From the NCBI RefSeq assembly GCF_003206575.1, contig NZ_PZJO01000003.1, positions 468,436-532,435 on the forward strand: 64,000 bases of DNA, given 5' to 3'. Positions within the stretch are counted from its first letter, which is position 1. Every line of letters starts with the position of its first letter. Origin of the DNA: Salinicola endophyticus. Lineage in GTDB: Bacteria; Pseudomonadota; Gammaproteobacteria; Pseudomonadales; Halomonadaceae. Under the pieces are notes generated by a model, which searched no databases, was not told the origin of the DNA, and saw only the letters and a program-made list of their open reading frames with translations. The position numbers and the translations under genes were made by a program. Of the stretch, positions 27,301-35,157 are shown piece after piece.

Positions 27301-27989
27301 ACCCGGCGCGCACCTGGACGGCGGAGAACTCGGTGGGGATCGGCGGGGCCTACCTGTGCGTCTATGGCATGGAGGGCCCCGGCGGCTATCAGTTCGTCGG
27401 GCGCACCCTGCAGATGTGGAACCGCTATCGTCGCACCGAGCACTTCGACAACCCCTGGCTGCTGCGCTTCTTCGATCAGCTGCGCTTCTTCGAGGTCAGC
27501 CATGAGGAGTTGATGCGCATCCGCCGTGACTTCCCCCACGGGCGCTATCCGCTCGAGATCGAGCGCACGCGCTTCCGGCTCGCCGACTACCAGGCCGAGA
27601 TCGACGCCCACGCCGAGCGCATCGACCGCTTCCGCGAACGCCGCGAGGCCGCTTTCCAGCAGGAGATGGCCGCCTGGCGCGCCAACGGCCAGTTCACCTT
27701 CGAGGACCAGACGCCGGAGGCCGGCGAAGCGACAGAGCTCGACGGCGATGAGTCGGGTGTCGACAGCCCGGTCACCGGCAGTCTGTGGAAGCTGATGGTC
27801 GACGTCGGCGATGTCGTGACGCCCGGCCAGGTCGTCGCCCTGGTCGAATCGATGAAGATGGAGGTTGAGATCACCGCCCGCGAGGCGGGCACGGTGACCC
27901 GCCTACCGCTGGGTGAGGGCGGCGCCGTCGCCCCGGGCCAGCCGATCGTGATTCTCGAACAGAGCGCCCACCAGGAGACCTCGGCATGA
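24321..27989 (+). CDS. Biotin-dependent guanidine (urea) carboxylase
   Basis: The 1222-residue protein has a biotin carboxylase half (about 18-465; FRKVLIANRGAIAARI, ATP loop STAGGGGIGMQ), a KipA-like then KipI-like carboxyltransferase (about 475-1110; GVPPSGPFDDWSFRLGNRLL, YGPHGAPDFF) and a C-terminal biotinyl domain with ESMKME (Lys1179). It uses ATP and bicarbonate to carboxylate its substrate. The riboswitch and the DUF1989 pair make guanidine more likely than urea. GGAGA lies 7 bp before the start used; an internal ATG at 24372 would give the more usual 1205 residues. The last codons overlap the allophanate hydrolase gene by ATGA. Confidence 0.92.
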   Translation: MTTPVLAGRPAESWTDVMFRKVLIANRGAIAARIQRTLVRLGIGSVVVYAEADRDAPYVFAADEAYSLGEGGAADTYLAIDKLIDIARRSGAEAVHPGYGFLSENTSFIQACEAAGLVFLGPTPEQIRDFGLKHEARALAERAGVPLVPGSGLLEDLDAARREATCIGYPVMLKSTAGGGGIGMQVCADASELERAFDSVRGLGERNFGDAGVFVEAYIARARHLEVQLFGDGQGQVVALGERDCSTQRRHQKVIEESPAPDLPQAVRRELHATAVRLGEAVAYRNAGTVEFIYDAERERFYFLEVNTRLQVEHGVTEAVWGVDLVEWMIRLGAGELAPLETLVQALEPRGHAIQARLYAEDPSHDFRPSAGLLTEVAFPEAPGLRIDHAIEAGLEISALFDPMLAKVIVHAEDRDSARTRLADALAGASVYGFETNRTWLSHVLRDARFRDAELHTRWLADLAWAPPAIEVLTAGTLTTIQDYPGRQGHWDVGVPPSGPFDDWSFRLGNRLLDNPADAAGLEITLTGPALRFHRATQIALTGCELPADLDGESVAFWQVLEIPAGATLALGKARAGARAYLLVRGGIDCPRYLGSRSTFTLGQFGGHAGRALRSGDMLALPELAPTAPRILPEALRPGIGGADAPVREIAVLYGPHGAPDFFTEADIDTLFAHEWEVHYNSSRTGVRLIGPRPEWARADGGEAGLHPSNIHDNAYAFGTIDFTGDMPVILGPDGPSLGGFVCPATVVRAERWKLGQLTAGDRVRFVPVDLATARALEACQQAQLATLNGGDSVALTAQRGSPVLREVAAASAGERLVYRRAGDDFLLVEFGAMELDIALRFRAHAWMLWLRDNPLPGLRELTPGIRSLQIHYEPDELHLGEMLAHLERAEGELRDVASLEVEARTVNLPLSWDDPACQEAIDKYQRSVRPDAPWCPSNLEFIRRINALDSIEQVRKIVFDARYLVMGLGDVYLGAPVATPLDPAQRLVTTKYNPARTWTAENSVGIGGAYLCVYGMEGPGGYQFVGRTLQMWNRYRRTEHFDNPWLLRFFDQLRFFEVSHEELMRIRRDFPHGRYPLEIERTRFRLADYQAEIDAHAERIDRFRERREAAFQQEMAAWRANGQFTFEDQTPEAGEATELDGDESGVDSPVTGSLWKLMVDVGDVVTPGQVVALVESMKMEVEITAREAGTVTRLPLGEGGAVAPGQPIVILEQSAHQETSA

Positions 27990-29803
27990 GTGCCATCGAC
28001 ATGACCCTCACCGCGCTGCTGGCGCGCTATCGTGCCCATGCACTGACCCCGCGGGAGCTGATCGCCGAGCTGCTGGCGGATACCGAGGCGCGCGCCGCCG
28101 ATCCCGCCTGGATCACACGGCTGTCGCGCGAGCAGCTCGAGCCCTATCTGCTGCGCCTGGATGACGCCGATCCGGCCGACCTGCCGCTCTATGGCATCCC
28201 CTTCGCGATCAAGGACAACATCGATCTCGCCGGGGTACCCACCACGGCGGGCTGCCCGGCCTACGCCTATACGCCCGCGGCGTCGGCCTTCGTCGTGCAG
28301 CGCCTGATCGAGGCCGGCGCCATTCCGCTGGGCAAGACCAACCTCGATCAGTTCGCCACCGGATTGGTCGGCGAGCGAGCCCCGGACGACTACGGCGTGC
28401 CCGCCAACGCTTTCTCCGCCGAGCGCATCCCCGGCGGCTCTAGCAGCGGCTCGGCGGTCGTCACCGCCCAGGGCCAGGTGAGCTTCGCCCTGGGCACCGA
28501 TACCGCCGGCTCCGGGCGCGTCCCGGCCTGTTTCCACAATCTGTTCGGGGTCAAGCCGACGCTGGGGCTGCTGAGCACCGCCGGCGTGGTGCCGGCCTGC
28601 GCCACTCTGGATACCATCAGCCTGTTCGCGCTGAGCGCCGACGATGCCCATGCGGTGCTGAACGTGGCCTCTGCGTACGATCCCGACTGTGCCTGGTCGC
28701 GGCGTCACGACTTCGCCGTGGCCGGTCAGACCTACGGTGCGGCGCCTGCGCGCTTTCGCTTCGGCGTACCCCTCGCCTCACAGTGGCACACCGACGCCGA
28801 CTACAGCGCCGGCATGCGCCAGGCCATCGCAGAGCTCGAGTCATTGGGAGGCGAAAAGGTCGAGCTGGACTGCGCGCCGCTACTCGCCGCCGCGCGTCTG
28901 CTCTACGAGGGCCCCTGGGTCGCCGAGCGCTACCATGCGGTGCGCGAGTGGATCGAGACGCGTCCCGAGGTGCTGCACCCGGTGACCCGCCGGGTGATCG
29001 AGGGCGGTGGCGAGCCGCGGGCGGTGGACGCCTTCGCCGCCCGCTACCAGCTCGCCGAGTACAAGCGTCAGGCCGATGTCCTGCTCGCCGGGGTCGACGT
29101 CATGCTCGCACCGACCACCGTGACCCATCCGACCAAGGCCGAGGTGGCCGCGGCGCCCATCGCCGTCAACTCGCAGCTGGGTACCTGGACCAACTTCATG
29201 AACCTGCTCGACTACAGCGCCCTGGCCGTGCCCACCGGTTTCACCGAGAGTGGCCTGCCGTTTGGCGTCACGCTGTTCGGGCCGGCCTTTGCCGATCTCT
29301 CGCTGCTGAGCCTGGGGCGTGCGCTGGAGCGACGTCTCGAGCTGCCGCTGGGCGCCACCGGTCTCGCGCGGGTGCCTACCCCGGCGCTGCCGGAGGCCCG
29401 TGACGGCAGCCTGGCGCTGGTAGTGTGCGGCGCGCATCTCGACGGTCTGGCGCTCAATCATCAGCTCAGGCAGCGGGGCGCGGTGAAGGTCGCCACGACC
29501 CGCTCCAGCCCGCGCTATCGGCTCTATGCGCTGGCCGGCGGCCCGCCGGCACGCCCGGCCATGGTGCGCGACGACGTCGATGGCGCCGCCATCGAGGTGG
29601 AGGTCTGGCGCCTGCCGATCGCCAGCGTCGGCAGTTTTCTCGCCGGCATTCCCGCGCCGCTGGGGCTGGGGAAGGTCGAGCTGGAGGACGGTGCCTGGCA
29701 CTGCGGCTTCATCGCCGCCGCCGGGGCCCTGGAGCATGACGGGCCGGCCGAGGACGTGACCCGCTTCGGCGGATGGCGAGGGTGGCTCGCCGCGACGGAT
29801 TGA
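27986..29803 (+). CDS. atzF: Allophanate hydrolase
   Basis: The 605-residue product has an amidase-signature domain (about 1-465) with the Ser-cisSer-Lys triad Lys76 (FAIKDNID), Ser152 (GGSSSGSA) and Ser176 (DTAGSGRVP). The C-terminal domain (about 475-605) is typical of allophanate hydrolase. The enzyme splits allophanate into ammonia and CO2, the last step of both the guanidine and urea-carboxylase pathways. It overlaps the carboxylase gene by ATGA and ends the operon that starts at the riboswitch. No terminator was recognised in the 148 bp that follow. Confidence 0.95.
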   Translation: MSAIDMTLTALLARYRAHALTPRELIAELLADTEARAADPAWITRLSREQLEPYLLRLDDADPADLPLYGIPFAIKDNIDLAGVPTTAGCPAYAYTPAASAFVVQRLIEAGAIPLGKTNLDQFATGLVGERAPDDYGVPANAFSAERIPGGSSSGSAVVTAQGQVSFALGTDTAGSGRVPACFHNLFGVKPTLGLLSTAGVVPACATLDTISLFALSADDAHAVLNVASAYDPDCAWSRRHDFAVAGQTYGAAPARFRFGVPLASQWHTDADYSAGMRQAIAELESLGGEKVELDCAPLLAAARLLYEGPWVAERYHAVREWIETRPEVLHPVTRRVIEGGGEPRAVDAFAARYQLAEYKRQADVLLAGVDVMLAPTTVTHPTKAEVAAAPIAVNSQLGTWTNFMNLLDYSALAVPTGFTESGLPFGVTLFGPAFADLSLLSLGRALERRLELPLGATGLARVPTPALPEARDGSLALVVCGAHLDGLALNHQLRQRGAVKVATTRSSPRYRLYALAGGPPARPAMVRDDVDGAAIEVEVWRLPIASVGSFLAGIPAPLGLGKVELEDGAWHCGFIAAAGALEHDGPAEDVTRFGGWRGWLAATD

Positions 29804-29951
29804 GCGTTGGCGGCGGGCGTAGCGGAGAGAAAGGGGAAGCTGCCGACCCGGAGGGAAAGGGGGGTAAGGGCGCGAGAGGCGGTGCGGCAGTTAGCGCGGG
29901 CCCGACCCAGGACCTAGGCTGAGGGGATATCGTCTTCAGCGGAGCCTGCTC

Positions 29952-30452
29952 GTGTCCCCCATTGCCCATACCCTCGTCATCGGGTTTCTGAGCTTCGTCG
30001 CGCTGGTCGTGATCATCCGTCTCTCCGGCAAGCGCACGCTGTCGAAGTGGAACGCCTTCGACTTCGTGATCACCATCGCCCTGGGCTCGACCCTCTCCAC
30101 GGCGCTGATCACGCCGACAGTGTCGCTGGCGCAGAGCGTGGTGGCGTTCGTGCTGATCGTCGCGCTGCAGTTCGTGATCACCTTCACCTCGGTGCGCTCG
30201 AAGCGGGTCGAGAACCTGGTCAAGTCGCGCCCGACCCTGCTGCTCTATGAAGGTACCCTGCGCCAGGCGGCGATGGCCCGCGAGCGGGTGGTGGCGGTGG
30301 AGATCCTGGCCGCGCTGCGTGAGCACGGCATCGCCGACGTCGAGAGCGTTCACGCCGTGGTGCTGGAGACCGACGGCACCTTCAGCGTGATCCCCGACGC
30401 CGGGACCAGCGATTCGGCGCTGGCCGGCGTCGAGGGCGTGCCGTCGCGCTGA
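29952..30452 (+). CDS. DUF421 (YetF-like) membrane protein
   Basis: The 166-residue product starts with GTG, with GGAG 7 bp upstream. It has three hydrophobic segments (about 5-24, 40-60 and 63-82), the motif RLSGKRTLSKWNAFDFVITIALGS and then a small soluble domain of the YetF type (about 90-155: NLVKSRPTLLLYEGTL, EILAALREHGIADVESVHAVVLETDGTFSVI). Family members are inner-membrane proteins without a settled role; some relate to spore or stress phenotypes in Bacillus. It converges with the ABC exporter gene, with only 7 bp between stop codons. Confidence 0.85.
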   Translation: MSPIAHTLVIGFLSFVALVVIIRLSGKRTLSKWNAFDFVITIALGSTLSTALITPTVSLAQSVVAFVLIVALQFVITFTSVRSKRVENLVKSRPTLLLYEGTLRQAAMARERVVAVEILAALREHGIADVESVHAVVLETDGTFSVIPDAGTSDSALAGVEGVPSR

Positions 30453-30459
30453 GCGCCGT

Positions 30460-32307
30460 TCACACGCTGGCGTCGAGGGCCTCGCTCTCCAGAAAGCCGC
30501 CGGACTGGCGCTGCCACAGCCGCGCGTAGAGGCCGTTGGCGCGGATCAGCTCGGCGTGGCTGCCCTGTTCGACGATGTGCCCCTGTTCCATCACCACCAG
30601 CCGGTCCATGGCGGCGATGGTGGAGAGGCGGTGGGCGATGGCGATCACCGTCTTGCCCTGCATCAGCCGGTCCAGATTTTCCTGAATGGCGGCCTCGACG
30701 TCGGAGTCCAGCGCCGAGGTCGCCTCGTCGAGAATCAGGATCGGGGCGTCCTTGAGCATCACCCGGGCGATCGCCAGGCGCTGACGCTGGCCGCCGGAGA
30801 GCTTGACCCCGCGCTCGCCGACATGGGCATCGAAGCCGGCGCGACCCTGGATGTCGCGCAGCCCCTCGATGAATTCCGCCACGTGGGCCTCGCGGGCGGC
30901 GCGCCAGGCCATCTCGTCACTGGCGTCCGGGCGGCCGTAGAGCAGGTTGTCGCGCACCGAGCGGTGCAGCAGCGAGGTGTCCTGGGTGACCATGCCGATC
31001 TTGGCGCGCAGGCTCTCCTGGGTGACCGCGGCGATGTCCTGGCCGTCGATGCGGATGGCCCCATCCTCCAGCTCGTAGAAGCGCAGCAGCAGGTTGACCA
31101 GGGTCGACTTGCCCGCGCCGGAGGGGCCGATCAGGCCGATCTTCTCCCCCGGACGAATGGTCAGCGCCAGATCGTCGATCACGCCGCTGCCCTTGCCGTA
31201 GTGGAAGCGGATATGGTCGAACACGATCTCGCCACGGGCGACCTCGAGTGAAGGGGCGTCATCGCGATCCTCGATCTGGTGCGGCAGCGACAGCGTCGCC
31301 ATGCCGTCCTGCACCGTACCGATATTCTCGAACAGCCCCGAGACCTCCCACATGATCCACTGCGACATGCCCCACAGGCGCATCACCAGCCCCAGTGCCA
31401 CGGCGACCGCGCCCACGCTCACCGCCTCGTCGAGCCACAGCGCCAGTGCAAGCCAGCCGATGCTGAACAGCAGTAGCGCGTTGAGCAGGTAGAGCAGCCC
31501 GTAGAGGCCGGTGACCAGCCGCATCTGGCGGTAGACCGTGACCAGGAAGCCGGCCATGCCCTCGCGGGCGAAGGCCGCCTCGCGGCTGGCGTGGGAGAAC
31601 AGCTTGACCGTCTGGATGTTGCTGTAGCTGTCGACGATGCGTCCGGTCATGCGCGAGCGGGCGTCGGCCTGGGATTTCGATACCCGGCCCATGATCGGCA
31701 CGAACACCTTCAGCAGCACCAGATAGCCACCCAGCCACACCACCAGCGGCACGGCCAGGCGCCAGTCGGCGTTGCCCACCAGCAGCAGCGTGCCCAGGAA
31801 GTAGACGATCACGTAGTTGAGCACGTCGAACAGCTTGATCACGCACTCGCGCACCGCCAGCGAGGTCTGCATCACCTTGGTCGCGATGCGCCCGGCGAAC
31901 TCGTCCTGATAGAACCCCATCGACTGGCGCAGCAGATAGCGGTGGGCCTGCCAGCGGATGCGCATGGGGTAGTTGCCCATCATCGTCTGCTGCTGGAACA
32001 GCGAGTGCAGCCACACCATGCCCGGTAGCCCCACCAGTACCACCAGGGCCATTCCCGCGAGCTTCCAGCCCTGATCGGCGAGGAAGGTGGCGCGATTCTG
32101 ATCGGCGAGCCAGTCGACGATATTGCCGAGGAAGCCGAACATCCACACCTCGACCCCGGCGATCAGCGCCATCAGCGTGGTCGCCGCCAGCAGATAGGGC
32201 CAGGCGCCGCGGGTGTAGTGCAGGCAGAAGGCGACCAGGGTATCGGGCGGGCGCTGCGGCTCCGCCGGCGGGAAGGGATCGAGACGTTTTTCGAACCAGC
32301 GGAACAT
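30460..32307 (-). CDS. ABC transporter, fused permease and ATPase (exporter)
   Basis: The 615-residue product has an N-terminal six-helix membrane domain (about 35-320) and a nucleotide-binding domain (about 360-600) with Walker A GPSGAGKST, signature LSGGQRQRLAIARV, Walker B ILILDEATSALDS and the switch region IAHRLSTIAAMD. This is a half-size exporter that works as a dimer, in the MsbA/multidrug group. The substrate cannot be told. The N-terminal SFYQ-like piece SMGFYQDEFAGRIATKVMQ is typical of these coupling helices. It is alone on this strand; the decayed soxR end lies just upstream of its start. Confidence 0.9.
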   Translation of the reverse strand: MFRWFEKRLDPFPPAEPQRPPDTLVAFCLHYTRGAWPYLLAATTLMALIAGVEVWMFGFLGNIVDWLADQNRATFLADQGWKLAGMALVVLVGLPGMVWLHSLFQQQTMMGNYPMRIRWQAHRYLLRQSMGFYQDEFAGRIATKVMQTSLAVRECVIKLFDVLNYVIVYFLGTLLLVGNADWRLAVPLVVWLGGYLVLLKVFVPIMGRVSKSQADARSRMTGRIVDSYSNIQTVKLFSHASREAAFAREGMAGFLVTVYRQMRLVTGLYGLLYLLNALLLFSIGWLALALWLDEAVSVGAVAVALGLVMRLWGMSQWIMWEVSGLFENIGTVQDGMATLSLPHQIEDRDDAPSLEVARGEIVFDHIRFHYGKGSGVIDDLALTIRPGEKIGLIGPSGAGKSTLVNLLLRFYELEDGAIRIDGQDIAAVTQESLRAKIGMVTQDTSLLHRSVRDNLLYGRPDASDEMAWRAAREAHVAEFIEGLRDIQGRAGFDAHVGERGVKLSGGQRQRLAIARVMLKDAPILILDEATSALDSDVEAAIQENLDRLMQGKTVIAIAHRLSTIAAMDRLVVMEQGHIVEQGSHAELIRANGLYARLWQRQSGGFLESEALDASV

Positions 32308-32391
32308 GGCAATCCTGCAGTGTCTTGGGAGAGAGGGCGACGGCCGGCTGGGCAGCGCGTGGCGCTGGTCGGCTCGAATCTGGAAGCATAG

Positions 32392-32547
32392 TACGCCCTG
32401 GGCGAGCGCATCGATCAGCTCACCCTGCTGCGTGATCAGCTCGATGGCTGTATCGGCTGCGGCTGCCTGTCGCTGTCGCAGTGCCCGCTACGCACCCCCG
32501 GCGACGTGCTCGGCGCCGACGGTGAGGGCGCGCAGCGGTTGGGGTAG
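32392..32547 (+). pseudogene. soxR: Truncated soxR (C-terminal iron-sulfur end only)
   Basis: The 51 codons before the stop at 32545 encode the SoxR C-terminus. The dimer-helix end ([16 protein letters not shown]) is followed by the [2Fe-2S] cluster motif [12 protein letters not shown] and the [11 protein letters not shown] tail. An in-frame TAG (32389-32391) stands directly before it, and no DNA-binding domain or start codon is present. About 40 bp upstream, a different frame reads LGSAWR, which could be the preceding SoxR segment after a frameshift. SoxR normally senses redox-cycling compounds and activates export genes, so it may once have governed a neighbour. This is a remnant. Confidence 0.85.
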
Positions 32548-32615
32548 GGCGATGTCCGCGTGGCTCGCGTGAAGAGATATTCGCGTCGCGCCGGGACAGC
32601 GAGACCGGGGCAGTA

Positions 32616-33113
32616 TCACGACTCGAAACAGGCCAGCCACTTACCTAGCAGGCGGTCCAGCTCCGCACGCTCGTCGTCGGATAGGCATCGAGTCATGGCG
32701 TGCTGATTGTCGACGTGGCTGTCCACGGCCTCATCGATCAGTTCAAGTCCCTGTGGCGTCAATCGAATCTGGAATCCGCGGCCATCTTCGGGGTTGCGAA
32801 TGCGCTCCACGTAACCGGGTTTGACCAGGCGATCGATGCGATGGGTCATGGTGCCGGAGGTGACCATGGTCCAAGCGATCAGTGTCGACGGTGTCAGCGT
32901 ATAGGGACTCCCGGCGCGGCGCAGCGTCGCCAGCACGTCGAAATCCGCGGGGGTCAGGCCGTGCTCGGCCAGTACCGCCTCCGTACGTTGGGAGAGATGT
33001 TGCGTCAGGCGCTTCAGGCGGCCCAGTAGGCCCATGGGCACGACATCGAGATCGGGCCGCTCGGCGTGCCACTGACGCAGAATGTGATCGACTTGGTCCA
33101 TGTCGCGTAGCAT
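32616..33113 (-). CDS. MarR family transcriptional regulator
   Basis: The 165-residue product is a MarR-type winged helix protein: dimer helices at both ends, recognition region LTPSTLIAWTMVTSGTMTHRI near 73-93, and the wing RIRNPEDGRGFQIRLT with the conserved D-G-R. Such repressors release DNA on binding phenolic or other small ligands. It is divergent from an EamA exporter, and three copies of a TTGAYGTCAA palindrome lie in the gap, so it likely represses both itself and the exporter. Another ATG at residue 5 is possible; neither start has an obvious ribosome site. Confidence 0.9.
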   Translation of the reverse strand: MLRDMDQVDHILRQWHAERPDLDVVPMGLLGRLKRLTQHLSQRTEAVLAEHGLTPADFDVLATLRRAGSPYTLTPSTLIAWTMVTSGTMTHRIDRLVKPGYVERIRNPEDGRGFQIRLTPQGLELIDEAVDSHVDNQHAMTRCLSDDERAELDRLLGKWLACFES

Positions 33114-33127
33114 CGGACGTTTTTATC

Positions 33128-33184
33128 TTGACGTCAAACAATAACGATGTATCTTGACGTCAAGCCATATTGTTTGATGTCAAA
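33128..33184. promoter_or_regulatory. Three operator palindromes between marR and eamA genes
   Basis: TTGACGTCAA at 33128-33137 and 33154-33163 is perfect twice; TTGATGTCAA at 33174-33183 differs by one base and is flanked by T and A. Centre-to-centre distances are 26 and 20 bp. The first two also contain TTGACG, a good -35 box. The layout is typical of MarR-family control of a divergent transporter. Confidence 0.8.
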
Positions 33185-33210
33185 CTAATTAGAGTACAGG
33201 GAGAGAGACG

Positions 33211-34098
33211 ATGCGAGAGGCGTGGACGTTGGCCGGTGCAGCGCTGGCGCCGGCGATCTGGGGTTCGACCTATCTGGTGACCACCGAGCTGTTGCCGCCG
33301 GGTTTTCCGCTGATGGCGGGGGTGTTGCGTGCCCTGCCCGCCGGCTTATTGCTGCTGCTCTGTGTCAGGCGTCTGCCGCCTTGGTCGTGGGTCGGACGAC
33401 TGTTGCTGCTGGGTGGTTTGAACTTCGCCGTCTTCTGGGCGCTGCTATTCGTGGCCGCCTATCGGCTTCCCGGAGGGATCGCCGCCACGCTGGGTGCGAC
33501 GCAGCCGCTGATGGTGCTGGTGCTATCGCAATGGCTACTGGGCGCGCCCTGGCGCGGTGCGAGCGTCATCGCGGCATTGGCTGGGCTGTTCGGGGTTGCG
33601 CTACTGCTGATCGAGCCGGACATGCAGCTGGATAGTACCGGAGTGGTGGCCGCACTGGGGGCTGCCGGTTCGATGGCGCTGGGTAGCGTGCTGACCAAAC
33701 GTTGGCGGCCGCCCGTCTCGGCGCTCACCTTTACCGCCTGGCAACTGGTTGCCGGTGGACTCTTGCTACTACCGGTCGCACTACTGCTGGAGCCCGGCTT
33801 TCCTGCGCCGTCCTGGCGTAATGTCGCGGGCTACCTCTGGTTGGGGGGGGCGGGGGCTGCCTTGACTTACTGGCTGTGGTTTCGCGGCATCGAGACATTC
33901 GGCCCCGCGCGGGTCTCGGCCCTGGGCTTTCTGAGTCCTCTCAGTGCTGTGCTGTTGGGCTGGCTATGGCTGGATCAAAGCCTCTCCGCCCTGCAGCTTT
34001 TCGGTACCGGTGTCGTATTGCTCAGCGTCTGGGGCAGTCAGCGCGTGGCGCGTTCGGCGCGCGCATCCCAGGGGGAAAGCGGGGGGAGTCGCGCATGA
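33211..34098 (+). CDS. EamA family (DMT) exporter
   Basis: The 295-residue product has about ten hydrophobic helices and two EamA halves. The first begins LAPAIWGSTYLVTTELLPPG and the second contains GSVLTKRWRPPVSAL and YWLWFRGIETFGPARVSAL. This drug/metabolite transporter family exports amino acids, purines or toxic compounds across the inner membrane. AGGGAGAGAG precedes the start. The divergent MarR gene with three operators suggests that export is induced by the regulator's ligand. The C-terminal tail is short and charged. The stop codon overlaps a small downstream frame by ATGA. Substrate unknown. Confidence 0.9.
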   Translation: MREAWTLAGAALAPAIWGSTYLVTTELLPPGFPLMAGVLRALPAGLLLLLCVRRLPPWSWVGRLLLLGGLNFAVFWALLFVAAYRLPGGIAATLGATQPLMVLVLSQWLLGAPWRGASVIAALAGLFGVALLLIEPDMQLDSTGVVAALGAAGSMALGSVLTKRWRPPVSALTFTAWQLVAGGLLLLPVALLLEPGFPAPSWRNVAGYLWLGGAGAALTYWLWFRGIETFGPARVSALGFLSPLSAVLLGWLWLDQSLSALQLFGTGVVLLSVWGSQRVARSARASQGESGGSRA

Positions 34099-34268
34099 AG
34101 CTCGTGCCCGGTGAGCGAACCGGGAACTCTGTGCTGGGACGGAGTCGGTTGGTGAGGGATGCCCAAGGGCGGTCACGCATCTCGGTCGAAGATGATGCGG
34201 TTGCCATGCTCGACCTGGTCGTTGCTCCAGGGCCTTGGCAGGCCCTGCTGGCAGTGGGCTGGGGATGA
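34095..34268 (+). CDS. Small hypothetical frame coupled to the exporter
   Basis: A 57-codon frame (MKLVPGERTGNSVLGRSRL...) begins at the ATGA overlap with the EamA gene and ends 22 bp before the convergent hemolysin-III gene. It contains no known domain and no membrane segment. The overlap hints at translational coupling, but a chance frame in G+C-rich DNA is equally possible. I recognise no homolog. Confidence 0.25.
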   Translation: MKLVPGERTGNSVLGRSRLVRDAQGRSRISVEDDAVAMLDLVVAPGPWQALLAVGWG

Positions 34269-34290
34269 CGCTCACCACCCTGGCGCCGGA

Positions 34291-35019
34291 TCACGTCTCG
34301 AACGGCAGCACCGCGGTGTAGATGGCGAGGAAGTGGCAGACGCTGCCGCCGATCACGAACAGGTGCCAGATGGCGTGGTGGAAGGGAATCACGCGCAGGG
34401 CGTAGAACAGCACGCCGACCGTGTAGGTGATGCCGCCGGCGACCAGCAGAGCGAGGCCGGTAGGGGATAGCTGGGTGGTCAGACTGTCAGAAGCGATCAC
34501 GATCAGCCAGCCCATGATCAGGTAGATGAACACCCGCAGCAGATTGAAGCGCTGGGGCCAGATCAGGCGCAGGGCGATCCCGCCCAGGGCCAGCCCCCAG
34601 ATCACGCCGAACAGCGCCCAGCCCATCGGCCCGCGCAGGTTGACCAGCAGAAAGGGGGTGTAGGTGCCGGCGATGAGCAGATAGATGGCGCAGTGGTCGA
34701 AGGTCTGGAAGACGCGCTTCAGGCGCTGGCTGCGAAAACCGTGGTAGAGGGTCGAGACGGTGTAGAGCAGCAGCAGGCAGCTGCCGTAGAGCGAGACGCT
34801 GACGATCTTCCACGGGTCGACCTCGGCGGCAATGCTGGCCAGCACGATCAGTACGATCATGCCGGCGAGGCTCAGCGCCGCGCCGATCCCGTGGCTGATG
34901 CTGTGCAGCCACTCCTCCAGCCGGGTGTACTCCTCCTCGCCCGAGGTCTGGGGAGGCGAGACTTGTGCCGGGGGCGTGTCTTGAGAGTGCGAGAGATGGC
35001 GTGAGTCGGAGTCGAGCAT
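34291..35019 (-). CDS. Hemolysin III family membrane protein
   Basis: The 242-residue product shows the hemolysin III / YqfA / PAQR layout. A cytoplasmic start ends in TRLEEWLHSISHGIGAALSL, seven hydrophobic helices follow, and the metal-site motifs are TLYHGFRS, FDHCAIYLLIAGTYTPFLL and the C-terminal FHHAIWHLFVIGGSVCHFLAIY. The histidines and the aspartate match the zinc-binding PAQR core. E. coli YqfA affects membrane energetics and fatty-acid metabolism; haemolytic activity is reported for some Bacillus members only. It is transcribed away from ribA with 138 bp between them. There is no clear partner gene. Confidence 0.9.
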   Translation of the reverse strand: MLDSDSRHLSHSQDTPPAQVSPPQTSGEEEYTRLEEWLHSISHGIGAALSLAGMIVLIVLASIAAEVDPWKIVSVSLYGSCLLLLYTVSTLYHGFRSQRLKRVFQTFDHCAIYLLIAGTYTPFLLVNLRGPMGWALFGVIWGLALGGIALRLIWPQRFNLLRVFIYLIMGWLIVIASDSLTTQLSPTGLALLVAGGITYTVGVLFYALRVIPFHHAIWHLFVIGGSVCHFLAIYTAVLPFET

Positions 35020-35157
35020 GATGGCTGAGCCTCCTGCGGAGGTGAGGCAGGATCGAGAGCGGGGATACCGTTTGGACCGGCACGCCGGGCCAGTATTCAG
35101 TCTCCCGTCTCATGATGACGCAACGATGACGTCGCCGGAAGGCCCGGCGATGCCGAT

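Noticed and set aside
24357-27611. Very long open frame antisense to the guanidine carboxylase
   Set aside because: It is a by-product of G+C-rich codon positions. It resembles no family, while the plus strand encodes a complete biotin carboxylase with all motifs.
24321-29803. Plain urea carboxylase/allophanate hydrolase pathway
   Set aside because: A guanidine-I riboswitch and the DUF1989 deiminase pair would have no purpose for urea itself. Urea activity as a side reaction remains possible.
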